Source of the DNA: Cellulosimicrobium cellulans | Lineage (GTDB): Bacteria > Actinomycetota > Actinomycetes > Actinomycetales > Cellulomonadaceae | DNA length: 64,000 nt | Reading direction: 5' to 3' | Assembly (NCBI RefSeq): GCF_007679345.1 | Contig: NZ_VEGH01000010.1 | Span: forward strand, 1 to 64,000 | Part shown: in pieces, positions 1-9,188 of the stretch | Layout of the letters: each line of letters opens with the position of its first letter | Position numbering within the stretch: position 1 is the first letter of the stretch | Made by a program: the position numbers and the translations under genes | Notes under the pieces: model-generated | Databases searched by the model: none | What the model saw: the letters and a program-made list of their open reading frames with translations, nothing else | Told to the model about the DNA's origin: nothing

Positions 1-1262
1 GGGGCGGGGGGGGCGGGGTGGGGGGCGGCGGGGTCGGGGTCGGGGGCGGCGGCGTCGGCACGCCCGCGCCGGCACCCGCCGGGACGCAGCGGCCCGCCCC
101 GGACGCTCCCGGCGCGTCGTGGGCACGGCCGGCCGCGCCCCTCGCGCCGACCCACCGCGCCGGCCCGCCGCTCGACCTGTCCGCCGGCACCCCCGACCCC
201 GCGCTGCTCCCCCCGCTCGGGCGCGCCCTGGCCCGGGTCGCCGCGGCCACCCCCGCCGCGGGCACCGGGTCCTACCTGGGCGCACCCGTCGTCGAGCCGC
301 TGGAGCGCCTGCTCCGCGCGTCCTGGCCGTTCACGCCGCAGCGGGTCACGGTCGTCGACGGGGCGGTCGACGCCATGAGCCGGACGCTGGAGCAGCTCGC
401 GGGGTTCGGCGACCGGGTCGTCGTCGAGGACCCGTCGTTCCCGCCGATCTTCGACCTGTGCGACCAGCTCGGCCTGGAGCGCGTGCCGGTCCCGCTGGAC
501 CGGCAGGGCCTGCGCCCGGACGCGCTGGCGGCGGCGCTGCGCACCGGCGCGGAGGTGGTGGTCCTGCAACCGCGCGCGCACAACCCGACGGGTGTGTCGA
601 TGACCTCGACCCGGGCGCGGGAGCTGGCGGCGGTCGTCCGGAAGCACCTGGCGGCGACGCCCGGCGCGGGGCTGACGATCGTCGAAGACGATCACTCCGG
701 CGAGATCGCGTCGTCCGCCGACGTGTCGCTCGGCAGCCACCTGCCCGACCGCGTCGTGCACGTGCGCTCGTACTCGAAGTCGCACGGTCCGGACCTGCGG
801 ATCGCCGCCGTCGGCGGCCCGGCGGCCGTGCTGGACCGGGTCGTCGCGCGCCGGATGCTCGGGCCGGGTTGGACCAGTCGCCTGCTGCAGCACGTGCTGG
901 CCGACCTGCTCGACGACGGCGACGCGCTGGCGGCCGTCGCCCAGGCCCGCCGGACGTACTACGCCCGGCAGCGGGCGCTGACCACGGCGCTCGCGGCGCA
1001 CGGGGTCGAGGTCCGGCCCGGCGACGGGATCAACCTGTGGGTGCCGGTGGCCGACGAGGCGACGGCGCTGGTCCGGCTGGCCGCGGCGGGCATCCGGGTG
1101 GCGCCGGGCGCCCCCTTCCGCGCCACGACCGGGCCCGGCGCGGCGGCCGACGTCGAGCAGGGCGGGTCGGGTCACGTCCGCGTCACCGTCGGCGCCCTGG
1201 CGGGCGGCCCGGACGAGGTCACCCGCGTGGCGACGGCCCTGGCCCTCGCGGCAGGCGCGTAG
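1..1262 (+). CDS. MocR-type aminotransferase-like regulator, 5' partial
   Basis: Fold-type I PLP aminotransferase domain, as in the C-terminal half of MocR/PdxR-type transcription factors. Visible marks: NPTG (PLP-binding Asn), EDDHSGE, and SYSKSHGPDLR with the probable Schiff-base Lys encoded at 777-779. A GTG at 18 could start translation, but the frame stays open to the window edge and encodes an almost pure Gly/Ala/Pro stretch. This looks like the linker between an N-terminal GntR-type winged-helix domain and the aminotransferase domain, so the gene probably begins upstream. The stop is TAG at 1260. Ligand and target are unknown. A free-standing class I aminotransferase is the alternative. 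Confidence 0.75.
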   Translation, partial: GGGGGVGGGGVGVGGGGVGTPAPAPAGTQRPAPDAPGASWARPAAPLAPTHRAGPPLDLSAGTPDPALLPPLGRALARVAAATPAAGTGSYLGAPVVEPLERLLRASWPFTPQRVTVVDGAVDAMSRTLEQLAGFGDRVVVEDPSFPPIFDLCDQLGLERVPVPLDRQGLRPDALAAALRTGAEVVVLQPRAHNPTGVSMTSTRARELAAVVRKHLAATPGAGLTIVEDDHSGEIASSADVSLGSHLPDRVVHVRSYSKSHGPDLRIAAVGGPAAVLDRVVARRMLGPGWTSRLLQHVLADLLDDGDALAAVAQARRTYYARQRALTTALAAHGVEVRPGDGINLWVPVADEATALVRLAAAGIRVAPGAPFRATTGPGAAADVEQGGSGHVRVTVGALAGGPDEVTRVATALALAAGA

Positions 1263-1580
1263 CGCCCCGTCCCACCCCGGCGCCGCCGCGCCTCGCGCGC
1301 GCCGCTCCCCCGCTCCGCCCCCTCGCCGCGCTCCGCGCCGCGCGCGCCACCCCCCCCGCTCCGCCCCCTCGCCACGCTCCGCGCCGCGCCCCCTCGCCGC
1401 GCTCCCTCGCCGAGATGGCAACTCTCGCCTGGGCCGCGGCGCCGCCGCACAGCCGAACGTCGCCATCTCAGCGGGGTGCTGTCGCCGACTCTCCAGATGC
1501 GGACTCTGGGGCGGTGCCGCCGCGAAGGCCGGAAGTGGAGACTCGGCGAGCGGAGCGGCGAGGGCGGAGCGCGGGCGGGC

Positions 1581-1628
1581 GGCGCGCGGCGGGGGCGGCG
1601 CGCGGCGGGGGCGGCGCGCGGCGGGGGT
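1581..1628. repeat. Three tandem copies of a 16-bp G+C repeat
   Basis: The unit GGCGCGCGGCGGGGGC occurs three times head to tail (1581-1596, 1597-1612, 1613-1628); the last copy ends in T instead of C. It lies just upstream of the foldable leader of the ABC operon. The purity suggests slippage in a G-rich tract; any regulatory effect is unknown. Confidence 0.9.
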
Positions 1629-1640
1629 GGCGGCGGGCGT

Positions 1641-1726
1641 AGGGTGGTCGCGGACCAGGCCGGATGTGGCCTGGGTGTCGCCGCCCGCGCATGGGCGGCG
1701 CGGCCACCGGGCGCGACGTGCACCCT
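1641..1726 (+). promoter_or_regulatory. Candidate structured leader with two exclusive closing helices
   Basis: Two adjacent hairpins are visible: 1655-1661 with 1668-1674 (loop GGATGT) and 1679-1686 with 1693-1700 (loop GCGCAT). The strand 1643-1652 can pair with 1699-1708 (10 bp, one G-T) to close a three-way junction, or 1641-1652 can pair with 1712-1717 and 1721-1726 (12 bp, 3-nt bulge). The two closing helices share their 5' strand and cannot coexist, as in a switch. No known riboswitch consensus was recognised and the G+C content favours chance pairing, so this is a candidate only. It lies 160 nt before the first gene of the F420-type importer. Confidence 0.3.
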
Positions 1727-1887
1727 CCCCGGCCCGCAGCGGCGGACGCCCCGCGCGTCCCCCACGGGTCCGTCTCCCCCAGCGTCCACCGTCGGACCGT
1801 GCGTCCGTCGTGGCGCCCGGCCCGCTCGACGACGTCGCCGCGGCCCCGGTCGCCCGCGCCGTCGCCGCACCCGTCAGGAGCCCGCCC

Positions 1888-2970
1888 TTGCACAGCACCC
1901 GCCGCACCCGCAGCACCCCCGACCGCCGGACCGGGGACCGCCCCGGCACCGGTGCGCGCTCCCGCACCTCCCGCGCGCTGCTCGCCGCGCCCGCCGCCCT
2001 CGCCCTGGCCGCGCTCGCGGCGTGCGCCGGCGGCTCCGCGGGCGCCCCCGCGGCCGACGGCACCGCCTCCGCGAGCAGCGCGTCGACGGGCGCGTTCGCG
2101 CCGGTCACCCTCGACAACTGCGGCACCGAGGTCACCGTCGACAGCCCGCCGGAGCGGGTCGTGGCGATCAAGTCGACCTCGATCGAGATGCTGCTCGCGC
2201 TCGGCCTGGAGGACCGCCTGGTCGGCACGGCGTTCGCCGACGGCCCCGTCCCCGAGGAGTACGCCGCCGCCTACGACGCGGTCCCCGTGCTGTCGGACAA
2301 GGTCCCCGGCCAGGAGGCGCTGCTCGAGGTCCAGCCCGACTTCGTCTACGCCGGCTGGGAGTCGAACTTCTCCGACGACGGCGCCGGCGAGCGCTCCGCG
2401 CTGCAGGGCCTCGGCATCGGCACCTACGTCTCCCCCGCCGCGTGCAAGGAGGACGGGTACATGCCGGACCCGCTGACCTTCGACGGCCTGTTCGACGAGA
2501 TCCGCGAGATCGCCTCGGTGTTCGGCGTCGAGGACCGCGCGGAGGACCTGATCGCGGGCCAGCAGGCCGCGCTCGACGCCGTCGAGCCCCCGGCCGAGGA
2601 GACCACCGCGCTCTGGTACTCGTCGGGCACGGACACCCCGTACGTCGGCGCGGGCATCGGGGCGCCGCAGATGATGATGGACGCCGCCGGGCTGACCAAC
2701 ATCTTCGCGGACGTGCACGACACCTGGACGTCGGCCGGCTGGGAGCAGGTCGTCGCGGCCGACCCGGACGTCATCGTGCTGGTCGACGCCACCTGGAACA
2801 CCGCCGAGAGCAAGATCGCGATGCTCGAGGGCAACCCGGCCACGAGCCGGCTCACCGCCGTCCAGGAGCACCGGTACCTGACCGTGCCGTTCCCCGCGGC
2901 CGAGGCGGGCGTCCGGAACGCGGACGCCGTGGTGAGCCTGTCCGAGCAGCTCGCGGACCTGGAGGGCTGA
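1888..2970 (+). CDS. Putative F420-precursor ABC transporter, substrate-binding lipoprotein
   Basis: Periplasmic-binding protein of the FecB/BtuF (iron-siderophore/B12) fold, 360 residues. A TTG start at 1888 is chosen because AGGAG at 1876-1880 sits 7 nt before it and because it gives a proper lipoprotein signal: arginine-rich n-region, hydrophobic stretch and lipobox LAAC followed by a Gly/Ser/Ala linker. The mature part opens with VTLDNCGTEVTVDSPPERVV, typical of this family. It starts a four-gene overlapping operon ending in cofD. From memory, NCBI describes a clade of such three-gene importers in F420-using actinobacteria as proposed F420-0 transporters; the cofD linkage supports an F420-related substrate. 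A haem, siderophore or cobalamin ligand remains possible. Confidence 0.75.
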   Translation: MHSTRRTRSTPDRRTGDRPGTGARSRTSRALLAAPAALALAALAACAGGSAGAPAADGTASASSASTGAFAPVTLDNCGTEVTVDSPPERVVAIKSTSIEMLLALGLEDRLVGTAFADGPVPEEYAAAYDAVPVLSDKVPGQEALLEVQPDFVYAGWESNFSDDGAGERSALQGLGIGTYVSPAACKEDGYMPDPLTFDGLFDEIREIASVFGVEDRAEDLIAGQQAALDAVEPPAEETTALWYSSGTDTPYVGAGIGAPQMMMDAAGLTNIFADVHDTWTSAGWEQVVAADPDVIVLVDATWNTAESKIAMLEGNPATSRLTAVQEHRYLTVPFPAAEAGVRNADAVVSLSEQLADLEG

Positions 2971-2978
2971 CCGCGCCC

Positions 2979-4105
2979 ATGACGACGACCGCGCCCCCTG
3001 GCGGACGGTTCCGCCCGACACGCCGACGGCGTGTCGGTCAGGATCGTCCACTCGACGCGCGTGCGACGCCCGGCGCCCGGCCCCCGTGGCGACCTCCGCT
3101 GGTGCCGACCCTGCTCCTGGGGCTCGTGCTGCTGGTCGCCACCGTGCTGGTGTGCGTGACGATCGGGCCGGCGGACATCGCGGTCGCCGACGTGGCGCGG
3201 AGCATCGCCGGCCACCTCGGGCTCGGCCCCGCGGCGGGCGCGGACGGCGGGGTGCCGGTGCTGACCGACGCGATCGTCTGGGAGCTGCGGCTGCCGCGGG
3301 TGCTCACGGGCGCGGCGGTCGGCGCGGGGCTGGCCCTCGCGGGCGCGGTGATGCAGAGCCTGACCCGCAACCCGCTCGCCGACCCGTACCTGCTGGGGCT
3401 GTCGTCGGGCGCGTCCCTCGGGGCGGTGGCGGTGCTCGTCGTCGGGGTGGGCCTGCTGCTGCCGGTCGCGGCGTTCGCCGGGGCGCTCGCCGCGCTGGTC
3501 GCGACGCTGAGCCTGGCCCGGGTCGGCGGCGTGCTCACCCCCGGCCGGGCGGTGCTGGCCGGCCTCGCCGTGTCGCAGCTGGCCGCCGCGGGGACGTCGT
3601 TCGTCATCTTCTGGTCGGCCACCGGCGACTCCTACCGGGAGATCCTCAACTGGCTGCTCGGCTCGCTGGCGGGGTCGACCTGGCAGAGCGTGGCGATCGC
3701 GGCCGGGGCGCTCGTCCTCGTGGGCACGGTGCTCGTCGCCTCCGCGGTGCGGCTGGACGCGTTCGCGTTCGGCGACACCGCCGCCGCCGCGCTCGGCATC
3801 CACGTCGACCGGACCCGCTGGGTGCTGATGACGCTGGTCGCGCTGCTGACCGGGGCGATGGTGGCGGTGAGCGGGTCGATCGGGTTCGTCGGCCTGGTGC
3901 TCCCCCACGCGGTGTCCGCGCTCACCGGGCCCGCGCACCGGCGGCTGCTGCCGGTCGCCGCCGTCGTCGGCGCGATCTTCCTGGTCTGGGCCGACACGGG
4001 GGCCCGGACGCTGTTCGACCCGCGGGAGCTGCCGGTCGGCATCGTCACGGCGCTGATCGGCGTGCCGGTGTTCGCGGTGCTCCTGCGCCGCGGGAGGGGG
4101 TCGGC

Positions 4106-4115
<10 letters not shown>
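2979..4115 (+). CDS. Putative F420-precursor ABC transporter, FecCD-family permease
   Basis: Integral membrane permease of the FecCD/BtuC family, 378 residues, with about nine or ten hydrophobic segments after a charged N-terminal tail of about 45 residues. Family marks include LRLPRVLTGAAVGAGLALAG, MQSLTRNPLADPYLLG and GSIGFVGLVLPH. ATG at 2979 follows the binding-protein stop by 8 nt; GGAGG at 2961 is somewhat far (13 nt). The 3' end overlaps the ATPase gene by 10 nt. It should form a homodimeric channel fed by the upstream lipoprotein. The substrate is inferred from cofD downstream. Confidence 0.8.
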
Positions 4116-4935
<820 letters not shown>

Positions 4936-4939
<4 letters not shown>

Positions 4940-5964
4940 GGATCACCGTCCTGTCCGGCGGCGTCGGCGGCGCCCGGTTCACCCGCGGCCTGCTCGCCCT
5001 GCTGCGCGACCGGCTGCCCGACGGCCGGGGCGGCACGACCGCGGAGGTCACCGTGATCGCCAACACCGGCGACGACATGTGGCTGCACGGCGTCCGGGTG
5101 TGCCCGGACCTCGACACGTTGATGTACACGCTCGGCGGCGCCGTGCACGAGGAGCAGGGCTGGGGCCGCCGCGAGGAGACCAGCCGGGTCAGCGCCGACC
5201 TCGCGGCCTACGGCGTCGGCTGGGACTGGTTCACCCTCGGCGACCTCGACCTCGCGACCCACCTCGCGCGGACCCAGTGGCTCCGCGAGGGCCGCACGCT
5301 GTCCGAGGCGACCCACCTGCTGAGCCGCCGGTGGGGGCTCGCCGAGCAGGGCGTGCGGCTGCTGCCGATGGCTGACGAGCCCGTCGAGACGCACGTCGTC
5401 GTGGCCGACCAGGAGGGCTCCGGCGCGGAGCGGACGATCCACTTCGAGGAGTGGTGGGTCCGGCACCGCGCCGCGCTCCCGGCGCTCCGGTTCGTCCAGG
5501 TCGGGCTCGACTCCGCGCAGGCCGCGCCCGGCGTGCTGGACGCGCTGGCGTCGGCCGACGTGGTGGTCGTCCCGCCGTCGAACCCGGTCGTGTCGGTGTC
5601 GACGATCCTGGCCGTGCCGGGCGTCCGCGCGGCGCTCGCCTCGACCGCGGCGCCGGTGGTGGGCGTCTCCCCGATCGTCGGCGGCGCACCCGTCCGCGGC
5701 ATGGCCGCCGAGTGCCTGGCGACGATCGGGGTCGAGGCGACGGCCGAGGCGGTCGCCCGGTTCTACGGCCGCCGGGACGACGCCACGCGGGCAGGCGCGG
5801 ACGCGGGGGTGCTCGACGCGTGGCTGGTCGACACCGTCGACGCCGATGCGGCGGAGAAGCTGACGGCCGACGGCTGGCGGGCCGCGGCCGCGCCGACGCT
5901 GATGACGGACGTGCCGGCGACGGCGCGGATCGCGGCGGAGGCGCTGGCGCTCGTCGGTCTGTGA
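4936..5964 (+). CDS. cofD: 2-phospho-L-lactate transferase (F420 biosynthesis)
   Basis: CofD/FbiA, 342 residues, close to the family length. It moves the phospholactyl or phosphoenolpyruvyl group from a guanylylated donor (made by CofC/FbiD) onto FO, giving F420-0 or dehydro-F420-0. The N-terminus ITVLSGGVGGARFTRGL carries the family GGVGGA loop; further marks are VIANTGDDMWLHGVRVCPDLD and VVPPSNPVVSVSTIL. ATG at 4936 overlaps the ATPase stop and has AAGGAG at 4926. Being translationally tied to an importer suggests that the imported molecule is its acceptor substrate, FO. Confidence 0.93.
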
Positions 5965-6059
5965 CGCGCCCGGCGCGCGCGGTGCGCGCCGATCCGCCCC
6001 GCGCGAGCACGCGCCCCGCTACCGTCGACGCGACAGCACCCACGTCCCGGGGAGGCGGC

Positions 6060-6395
6060 ATGCGACGGCGACGGGCGGCAGTGCGCGCCGCGGTGACGGC
6101 GACCGGGCTCGCGGCGCTGGCGCTGCTGTTCGCCGACGGCCTCCCCCGGATCCCGGTCGTCGGGGAGCCGGGGCCGTGGACCGTCGTCGCGGGCCCGGAC
6201 GTCACCGGCGACGCGGGGGCGTGCTGGGACGACCCGGCGGTGCTCTCGGCGATCACCCCCGCCGTCTGGCCGCCGGCGGCCGTGACCGTGCAGCTGGTGG
6301 AGGGCGCGACCCGCGACGACGCGCAGCGGGTCGTCGCGTGCCTGGCCGACCGGGCGGGGTACTCGCCGGTCACGGTGCTCGGGCCGGACGACTGA
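6060..6395 (+). CDS. Small exported or membrane-anchored protein of unknown function
   Basis: 111 residues starting at ATG 6060 with GGGGAGG at 6049. An Arg-rich n-region (MRRRRAAVRAAV) and one hydrophobic segment (about residues 13-25) indicate a signal anchor or signal peptide. The rest is soluble with two Cys (ACWDD and VVACLAD) that could form a disulfide outside the membrane. No family recognised. It lies between cofD and cofC, which gives no firm clue. Confidence 0.65.
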   Translation: MRRRRAAVRAAVTATGLAALALLFADGLPRIPVVGEPGPWTVVAGPDVTGDAGACWDDPAVLSAITPAVWPPAAVTVQLVEGATRDDAQRVVACLADRAGYSPVTVLGPDD

Positions 6396-6407
6396 CGCCC
6401 GCGTTTC

Positions 6408-7091
6408 TCAGCCCGGCGACTCCAGCGGCCCCAGCCGCCGCAGCAGCGTCCCCGTCCGCCCGCCGACCTTCCGAGCGACGAGCGCCGCCAGGTCCGCCGG
6501 CACGTCCACGTCGTGCCGCAGCGTCGCGTCCGCCGGCAGCGCGATCTCGGCGTGCCCGAGAGCGCGGTGCGCCGCCGCCGACCCGCCGCCGAACGCCGGC
6601 CGGAGCGCCGCACCCGCCCGCGCGGTGAGCAGCGTCGTGCCGGTGCCGTCGGCGTCGGGCAGGACCGCGAGCGGGTGCTCCTCGGCGGCCGCGAGCGCCG
6701 CGTCGAGCTCGTGGGGGTCGAGCCCCGGCAGGTCCCCGAGCAGCACGCCGACGTGCGCGGTCGGCGCCTCCCCGCGTGCCGCGGCGACCCCTGCGGACAC
6801 CGCCCGGTCGAGCGACGCCCACCCGCCCGCCGCGTCCTCGGGCCCGGGCGCCGGCTCGGGAAGCACCCGCACCCGCGGCAGCGCCGCCGCGGCCGCGGTG
6901 ACCTCGGCGTCGGCGGTCACGACGACCACCCGGGCCACCCGCGGGCTCGCCAGCACCGCCTCGACCGTGTCGAGGGCCATCGCCCGCACGAGGGCAGCGC
7001 GCGCCCGCGGCTCCAGCACGTCGGCCAGGCGGGTCTTGCCGCGCCGCGCGTCCTTCACCGGGACGACCAGGACCCACCGACCGAGCAGCAC
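6408..7091 (-). CDS. cofC: 2-phospho-L-lactate / phosphoenolpyruvate guanylyltransferase
   Basis: CofC/FbiD of F420 synthesis, 227 residues. It activates phospholactate or phosphoenolpyruvate with GTP to form the donor used by CofD. The N-terminus WVLVVPVKDARRGKTRLADV is the nucleotide-binding region; LLGDLPGLDPHEL carries the metal-binding Asp, and DADGTGTTLL and FGGGSAAAH follow as in the family. The GTG start at 7091 has no Shine-Dalgarno site but a TAGGGT box 6 nt upstream (7098-7103), suggesting a leaderless transcript. It faces away from cofD, 450 nt from it. Confidence 0.88.
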   Translation of the reverse strand: MLLGRWVLVVPVKDARRGKTRLADVLEPRARAALVRAMALDTVEAVLASPRVARVVVVTADAEVTAAAAALPRVRVLPEPAPGPEDAAGGWASLDRAVSAGVAAARGEAPTAHVGVLLGDLPGLDPHELDAALAAAEEHPLAVLPDADGTGTTLLTARAGAALRPAFGGGSAAAHRALGHAEIALPADATLRHDVDVPADLAALVARKVGGRTGTLLRRLGPLESPG

Positions 7092-7097
7092 GGACGC

Positions 7098-7103
7098 ACC
7101 CTA
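7098..7103 (-). promoter_or_regulatory. -10 box of leaderless cofC transcript
   Basis: TAGGGT on the minus strand, followed after 6 nt by the cofC GTG. The spacing places the transcription start at or next to the start codon. No clear -35 box. Confidence 0.5.
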
Positions 7104-7144
7104 CGCGGGGCGCCCCGGAGCGCGCCGCCCGCGTCCGGGGCCGG

Positions 7145-7510
7145 TCAGCCCCGCGTCCGGTCCAGGGCGGCGTCGATCTCGGCGCGCCGCCCGAGGACGA
7201 GCGCGTCGAACGCCTCGGGCGGAAGCGGCCGGTCGGCGGTGAACCGGATGCCGCCCTTCGTCGCGTCGACGCCGTCGAGCGTCGCCAGGACCGCCGCGAC
7301 CACGTCCGCGCTGAACGGGTACGCCGTGCACCCGCGCGGCCCGACCGAGACGGCCACGAGGGGCCGGCCCCGGTAGCGGTACGCCGCCATGCCGTAGCTC
7401 GTGCCCTCCTCGGCACCCGGGACCAGCGCCCGCGCGCGGGCCAGCAGCCCGCCGACCACCGTCCGCTCCGGGTCGGCCAGCGACGCGACGTACTCCGTGA
7501 CCTCGGCCAT
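7145..7510 (-). CDS. DUF1801/YdhG-like domain protein
   Basis: 121 residues, matching small YdhG/DUF1801 proteins: N-terminal helix with YVASLADPERT, then SYGMAAYRYRGRPLVAVSVGPRGCTAYPFS, the strand-rich core, and a C-terminal segment KGGIRFTADRPLPPEAFDALV. Members are sometimes called iron chaperones, but the biochemical role is not settled. ATG at 7510 has GAGGGGGAG ahead. It is downstream of nothing obvious and 53 nt before cofC in the same direction, so read-through into cofC is possible. Confidence 0.75.
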   Translation of the reverse strand: MAEVTEYVASLADPERTVVGGLLARARALVPGAEEGTSYGMAAYRYRGRPLVAVSVGPRGCTAYPFSADVVAAVLATLDGVDATKGGIRFTADRPLPPEAFDALVLGRRAEIDAALDRTRG

Positions 7511-7643
7511 GGGTGCTCCCCCTCTTCCGCGCGGGCCCTGCGCACCCGATCCTGGCAGGCGGCGTCCACCCGGTCAGCCCCTCGCGATCACCCGGATGCG
7601 CGCTCCACCCGTGCCGTCCGCCGCCGATGGGTGGGGGGACAGG

Positions 7644-7853
7644 ATGTCGCGGGGCCGGGCAGGAAGCGGGGTGGTGAGCGTGCGTCAGCGCGTCATGTCC
7701 GTGCTCACCCTGGTGGGCTGCCTCACCGGCATCGTCGCCGTCCCGCTCGGCTGGGGCGCGCACGAGCCCGCGCGGTTCTGCGCCACCGCGGCCGACTGCC
7801 CGGACCTGCGGTGGCCCGCGGCGGCCGACCTGACCGGCGACCCGGCGCCCTGA
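7644..7853 (+). CDS. Small hypothetical protein with one hydrophobic segment
   Basis: 69 residues from ATG 7644 (or 59 from GTG 7674, which has AGGAAG about 10 nt upstream). A hydrophobic segment VMSVLTLVGCLTGIVAVPLGW suggests a membrane anchor or signal peptide; the remainder has two Cys (FCATAADCPD) spaced like a small disulfide loop. No family recognised; expression is unproven. Confidence 0.45.
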   Translation: MSRGRAGSGVVSVRQRVMSVLTLVGCLTGIVAVPLGWGAHEPARFCATAADCPDLRWPAAADLTGDPAP

Positions 7854-7868
7854 CCCGCACGCCGCGCG

Positions 7869-8432
7869 TCAGCAGTCCACGTGCCCCGGGGCGCACCACT
7901 GGTGCCCGACGTCCACGACCAGCCGCGACCCGGCTCCCGGCCCGGCCAGCACGAACGCCCGGAACGGCAGCCGCGCCCGCACACCCAGGCCGACGGTCGA
8001 CACGCCCTCGAAGCTGCCGGCCCAGGCCACCTGCCGGAACGTCTGGTAGCCCGCGGTGCTGACCAGGTCGCTGCCCACCCCGACGAAGAACGCGTCGGTC
8101 GGCAGGACGTTCACGCGCGCGACGACCTCGAGCCGCGCACCGCCCCGGACCGGGACCACGGCCCCGGAGCCGTCCGCGGTGACCTGGGAGACGTACTGCA
8201 CCGACCAGGCCGTCAGCGGTCGGTCGACGTCCAGCACGAGCCGGTCGTAGCAGGCGTGCCGCCCCGCGCGGACGTCCGTGAGCTGCCCCGCGGACATCCC
8301 CGGGACGCCCTTCGCGAGCGACCCCCAGACCTGCCCGCAGTACGGGTGCGCCGCGGCCGCGGGGGCCACGAGCACGCTCCCCCCGAGCAGCAGGGACAGG
8401 ACGGACAACCAGACGAGCAGCCGGCGACGCAT
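7869..8432 (-). CDS. Secreted AMIN-like domain protein
   Basis: 187 residues with a classical signal peptide (MRRRLLVWLSVLSLLLGGSV, cleavage near AAAA-HP). The mature part contains YCGQVWGSLAKG, RAGRHACYDRLVLDVDRP, and a C-terminal RLVVDVGHQWC, a pattern I associate with actinobacterial AMIN-like secreted proteins. Four or five Cys (YCGQ, ACYD, WCAPGHVDC) probably form disulfides. Function unknown; a cell-surface binding role is inferred. Good Shine-Dalgarno GAGGGGG before the ATG at 8432. Confidence 0.7.
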   Translation of the reverse strand: MRRRLLVWLSVLSLLLGGSVLVAPAAAAHPYCGQVWGSLAKGVPGMSAGQLTDVRAGRHACYDRLVLDVDRPLTAWSVQYVSQVTADGSGAVVPVRGGARLEVVARVNVLPTDAFFVGVGSDLVSTAGYQTFRQVAWAGSFEGVSTVGLGVRARLPFRAFVLAGPGAGSRLVVDVGHQWCAPGHVDC

Positions 8433-8548
8433 GGCGGTACCCCCTCGTGCCCCTCCACGGTCCGCCCGCCCCGGGGCCCCGTCAACGGCCGCGTGGCACC
8501 CGCAGCGGGTGAGATCCGCGGCGCGCGGCGCTCGGGCACAATGGCGCG

Positions 8549-9121
8549 ATGACCCTCTGGCTGACCGGCGACGCCGACGCGGACCGACTGCTCGACTCCG
8601 ACCCGTTCGCGCTCCTGGTCGGGATGCTCCTGGACCAGCAGGTCACGATGGAGTCGGCGTTCGCGGGACCGGCCAAGATCGCCACGCGCATGGGCGGGTT
8701 CGACGTCCGCCGGATCGCCGAGGCCGACCCCGGGGAGTTCGCGGCGCTGTGCGCGACACCGCCGGCGGTGCACCGGTTCCCGGGCTCGATGGCGGGGCGC
8801 ATCCAGGCCGTCGCCCGCGCGGTCGCCGACGAGCACGACGGCGACGTCACCCGGATCTGGACCGAGGGCGACCCCGACGGCGCCACCGTGCTGAAGCGGC
8901 TGAAGGCGCTGCCCGGGTTCGGCGACCAGAAGGCGCGCATCTTCCTGGCGCTGCTGGCGAAGCAGCGCGGGGTGACCCCGGCGGGGTGGCAGGAGGCGGC
9001 CGGGGCGTACGCCGACGACGTGCCGCGGTCGATCGCCGACGTGCGCGACCCGGAGTCGCTCAAGCGGGTCCGGGAGACCAAGCAGGCCGCGAAGGCTGCG
9101 GCGCGGGCCGCGAAGGCCTGA
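8549..9121 (+). CDS. HhH-GPD-type DNA glycosylase-like protein
   Basis: 190 residues. LLDQQVTMESAF corresponds to the helix-hairpin-helix glycosylase N-lobe motif, and LKALPGFGDQKARIFLALL is the hairpin. The canonical catalytic Asp motif after the hairpin (VDTH/VDxxV) is not visible; only DDVPRSIADV occupies that region. NCBI names close relatives HhH-GPD-type base excision repair proteins, but catalysis is uncertain here. The Lys/Ala-rich tail (KQAAKAAARAAKA) may bind DNA. No Shine-Dalgarno site: CACAAT sits 6 nt before the ATG, so the transcript may be leaderless. Confidence 0.75.
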   Translation: MTLWLTGDADADRLLDSDPFALLVGMLLDQQVTMESAFAGPAKIATRMGGFDVRRIAEADPGEFAALCATPPAVHRFPGSMAGRIQAVARAVADEHDGDVTRIWTEGDPDGATVLKRLKALPGFGDQKARIFLALLAKQRGVTPAGWQEAAGAYADDVPRSIADVRDPESLKRVRETKQAAKAAARAAKA

Positions 9122-9188
9122 CTCCCCCGCCGCCGGCCGACCAGGCGCCGCCAGGCCGCGGCGAGACGCATCGTCCCCGGACGACCGC

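Larger units (their letters stand above)
1263..1887. other. Long non-coding region before the F420-type ABC operon
   Basis: About 625 nt without a credible gene; open frames here are G+C artefacts. It holds C-rich near-repeats of CGCTCCGCCCCCTCGCC (about 1308-1405), a core of short inverted motifs (GAGATGGC at 1410 against GCCATCTC at 1462; GACTCTCC at 1491 against GGAGACTC near 1536), G-rich strand-complementary flanks at 1545-1576, a three-unit tandem repeat (1581-1628) and a strongly foldable leader (1641-1726). The layout of flanking C-rich and G-rich blocks around inverted motifs resembles a large imperfect inverted repeat. Confidence 0.6.

Noticed and set aside
1641..1887. Cobalamin riboswitch before a BtuF/FecB-type binding protein
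   Set aside because: The B12-box and the conserved GGTG/GCCACTG-type elements could not be found; transporter context points to F420 precursors.
1627..1887. Longer N-terminus for the F420-type binding protein
   Set aside because: The extra 87 residues are Arg/Pro/Ala-rich and would bury the lipoprotein signal; TTG 1888 has a well-spaced AGGAG.
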